From positions 15,233,869 to 15,297,868 of the forward strand of contig JAKZAP010000009.1 in NCBI GenBank assembly GCA_023053575.1: DNA of 64,000 nucleotides. Reading direction: 5' to 3'. Every line of letters starts with the position of its first letter. Positions within the stretch are counted from its first letter, which is position 1. The notes under the pieces were generated by a model that worked only from the letters and a program-made list of their open reading frames with translations, searched no databases and had not been told where the DNA came from. This document shows positions 61,615 to 64,000 of this stretch, one piece after another. Position numbers and translations under genes: made by a program. Source of the stretch: Branchinecta lynchi (lineage: Eukaryota; Arthropoda; Branchiopoda; Anostraca; Branchinectidae).

Positions 61615-62660
61615 CAGTCGTGACGCCCCTGTATAGAAGTGTTTCTATCTTAGTCTAGTTATATTAATAAATAGTGTAGTAGCTGAGCTCTCGATTCCAT
61701 TCAGGCATAGGATTCGGAACCTGAAAGGTATAGTGCTTACATACAATCGTGGTATGTAACACAGGGCTTAAACTGTGACTAGATTTATTAAACTTAAGCT
61801 ACATAGTTCAAAGCACCATAGTAACCAAATACCAAAAAGAACCTCAAGACAGACAACCAACTAGCTCATACAATATTGCACACTCATATAAACTTGGCAA
61901 CAGATACTGGATCGGCTTAATTCCAAAAACACTGGAACTTATTTTAAATCGCCAAAGATGTTACCGGTATGGCTCCTTCCAACAAATCTGGGACGAAACC
62001 GAAGGAGTTGTGTTCAGGCGGCTAGATATGCTATTTTGTCATTTGTTGTATTTCATGTTGTATTGTGGAATTTTACTGCAATTAATATTTGGTACTAAAA
62101 ATGTTGTTATCCCTCCCTGAAGTTCAATTCTTAATTTCCGCATGCTGAGCATCGGGCGAATTTTCGGGAGATCACTATCTCAAGTTTTAAACATTTTACA
62201 CCAAGTTCCCACGTGGTAAGCGAAATACGGCACACATCTGTTTGTTCCAGCGATAACAGTTCCCGAGTCATAAACCTATTCAACGTATCAAAAACATAGA
62301 AACCAGCACAAAACCACAACCAAATCGTCTGTAACCCATCAAACCTTATCATCTCCTCAATAATTTAAATGAATAAATAACTGGTATTCAACTGAGAGAA
62401 ACAAAATGAACATATTCAACGTTGTCCCAATGTGAAGTGCCAATATTATTTTCTTTGTTAGCGTTGCTCAACTGCCACATTTTACACAGTTTTGTTACGT
62501 AATGGACTGAAAAATGAATGTATATCGGCCTTACTGACGTCCAGGTAATCAATGACAACATTCTATCATTACTTTGCTAATTTTCCCGGTTTTTATGCTA
62601 CACAAGAAATTATTCTACCCCAAGCAGTTTTCCAACATACGCCCTCAAGTTATCGGACAT
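61615..62660. other. No recognisable gene
   Basis: AT-rich. A 73-codon minus-strand frame (62131-62352) containing FDTLNRFMTRELLSLEQTDV has no family I recognise. Confidence 0.4.
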
Positions 62661-62665
62661 TTCTT

Positions 62666-62966
62666 CCCGATGAAAAATTTGAAGCCTGCGTAGTAGTATG
62701 GTAGTGTACGAAAACGTTGCATGTAATACTATGTAATAGCAAAGAATACTATCATTTAATGTGCCTCAGACTTGTCCAATTTTATGTAGTAATATCCAGT
62801 AGCACCCTCTCTTGCCATAGTAGCATCCGGTCTTGCTAATAGTAGCATATAGTAGTATGCAGTAACACGGTATCCTTGAAGTAGAAGCATGTAGTAGCGT
62901 CGCTGGTACTGCATGCAACTTTTTCTTACTGCTTCATAGTACTATTTTGAGATACATTTTCAACGG
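62666..62966. mobile_element. TAGTAGT-rich TIR element, reverse copy
   Basis: CCCGATGAAAAATTTGAAGC to GAGATACATTTTCAACGG, flanked by TT on both sides. Confidence 0.75.
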
Positions 62967-62969
62967 TTT

Positions 62970-64000
62970 CAAAAAGAAGAAGATTGTCAACAGATTTTTC
63001 CAAATGCCACAATAAGCCATCCTATGCTATAAAAAAAAACGCAGAAAGTGTCACCTGTGGCGATCCTGACCCTACTGTGTCATGCTGCACACAAAACTGG
63101 ACATGTAAAAGTTGCAAAATCCGTTCCTTTAACGCTGCGGATATCCAACGCTGCCGGTTTTCCGGCCGGATTCTCTACAACTTCATCATAAAAGTTGAAC
63201 AACTCTCAACTTTTACATACGGAATTGATGACGGTGCCGAAAATCCTGTGAGGAATCTCAGTTTGCGAGCATCCGATCGTGTGTTCGCAGAATGGACTGG
63301 ACTGGAACGGACGTGTGATAAAAACAGAAAACTAATTAACGAACTATAAACAAAGCACATGCATATATTGGTATCCGCTAACCCGCCTGATTATGTTTCT
63401 CTGTCTGAGCATTAGTCTCACTACGTCTCAGGTTTTGCCCCTTTTTTCCCTAGTCCACCGATTCCTGATCACTGCTAAAAGATGGCAAGTGTCTAGCCCC
63501 TGGAAATTGTTCCAGCAGGCAATCAGGTTTCAAGTTGTAGGTGGACTGGAATCTAATAGCTTGGTCACACTTGGCTCATTTCCTGGCTTTTTGGGTTGCA
63601 AAAGTAGAAAAAAGAAAAAGAACAAGATACAACTAATTCTAAATGTTGTCGTTTTAAATCAGGAGATCAACTAGCACAAAACAGTGTGTATTACAGGAAC
63701 CCTAATTGACCCCTAATTGCAGTCTGCTCATTATCCCCAAGCTGCCAAAAAGCCGATCAAATCTCACGGCCCTAGGGATTTTCAGTTGTTTGTCGAATAG
63801 GCGGCTTTTTTAGCCCAGTGTGACCAAGCTCTAAATGTGCTGAAGATTTGCAATAGTTCCCTCGGCCTCGTAGTCACCATCTTTTACTTGTGTTGTTATT
63901 TCCTTTTTTCCCTCCCTCCGTCTTGTAAGGAAATAAATCTCTGTTAATAATTACCATAAGATGGCAAACCAAATTACAGCTTGGGCGGGATCATTCAAGA
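62970..64000. other. Unassigned right edge
   Basis: An open plus-strand frame (62984-63349) is cysteine-containing but low in similarity to anything I know, and its start overlaps repeat-like sequence. AAATAAATCTCTGTTAATAA near 63930 could be a retrotransposon or gene 3' end. Confidence 0.35.

Noticed and set aside
62984..63349. 121-residue cysteine-containing frame
   Set aside because: No domain match that I can recognise and no splice or start context; kept only as unassigned sequence.

Overview
The window is animal nuclear DNA. Spliced genes with GT-AG introns of up to about 6 kb sit in a sea of transposons. The secreted ferritin subunits, the head-to-head ferritin pair and a Skeletor-type DM13 gene point to an arthropod. 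I cannot name the species, and a non-insect arthropod is quite possible.

Three host genes can be assembled from exons with matching splice phases, and a fourth is tentative. (1) Minus strand, 13583 to 4468 and running off the left edge: a Skeletor-like gene with a signal peptide and two DM13 domains. (2) Minus strand, 28211 to 16813: a complete five-exon secreted ferritin heavy chain (238 aa) with every ferroxidase residue and a canonical iron-responsive element (IRE) in its 5' UTR. (3) Plus strand, 35758 to 44689 with a probable non-coding first exon near 34.7 kb: a complete secreted ferritin light chain (222 aa) without a ferroxidase centre. It has its own IRE-like hairpin with a loop one base longer than usual. 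(4) Plus strand, 58675-58944: a small ORF just after a splice acceptor that looks like a distant GTP cyclohydrolase I feedback regulatory protein. Genes 2 and 3 are divergent, as in insects, so the two subunits of one secreted 24-mer could be co-regulated by iron at both promoter and mRNA level. The roughly 6 kb between them holds a 281-bp satellite of nine units.

Almost everything else is repeats. Non-coding terminal-inverted-repeat (TIR) families recur 2 to 11 times: GAGCGTGTTCCA (3-bp target duplication), GGGATCGACTAAAAAGAGGC (9-bp), AGCCTCGTTTTTG (3-bp), CACTGTAAAAA (TA), TTAAAGGACC, GGTATCTGATACC, a TAGTAGT-rich family and others. They are often nested in one another, which gives relative ages. 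Two families have spawned tandem arrays of about 20 copies from their own ends (54 bp at 42.8-43.9 kb; 43 bp at 60.8-61.6 kb). Penelope-like terminal segments, twice as inverted pairs with target duplications, carry a hammerhead-ribozyme core. Decayed non-LTR reverse-transcriptase tails lie at 6.2, 12.5, 23.6, 29.0 and 45.4 kb. tRNA-derived SINE pieces and many runs of 10 to 22 G or C complete the picture. No LTR retrotransposon, transposase gene, rRNA or clear functional tRNA was found.
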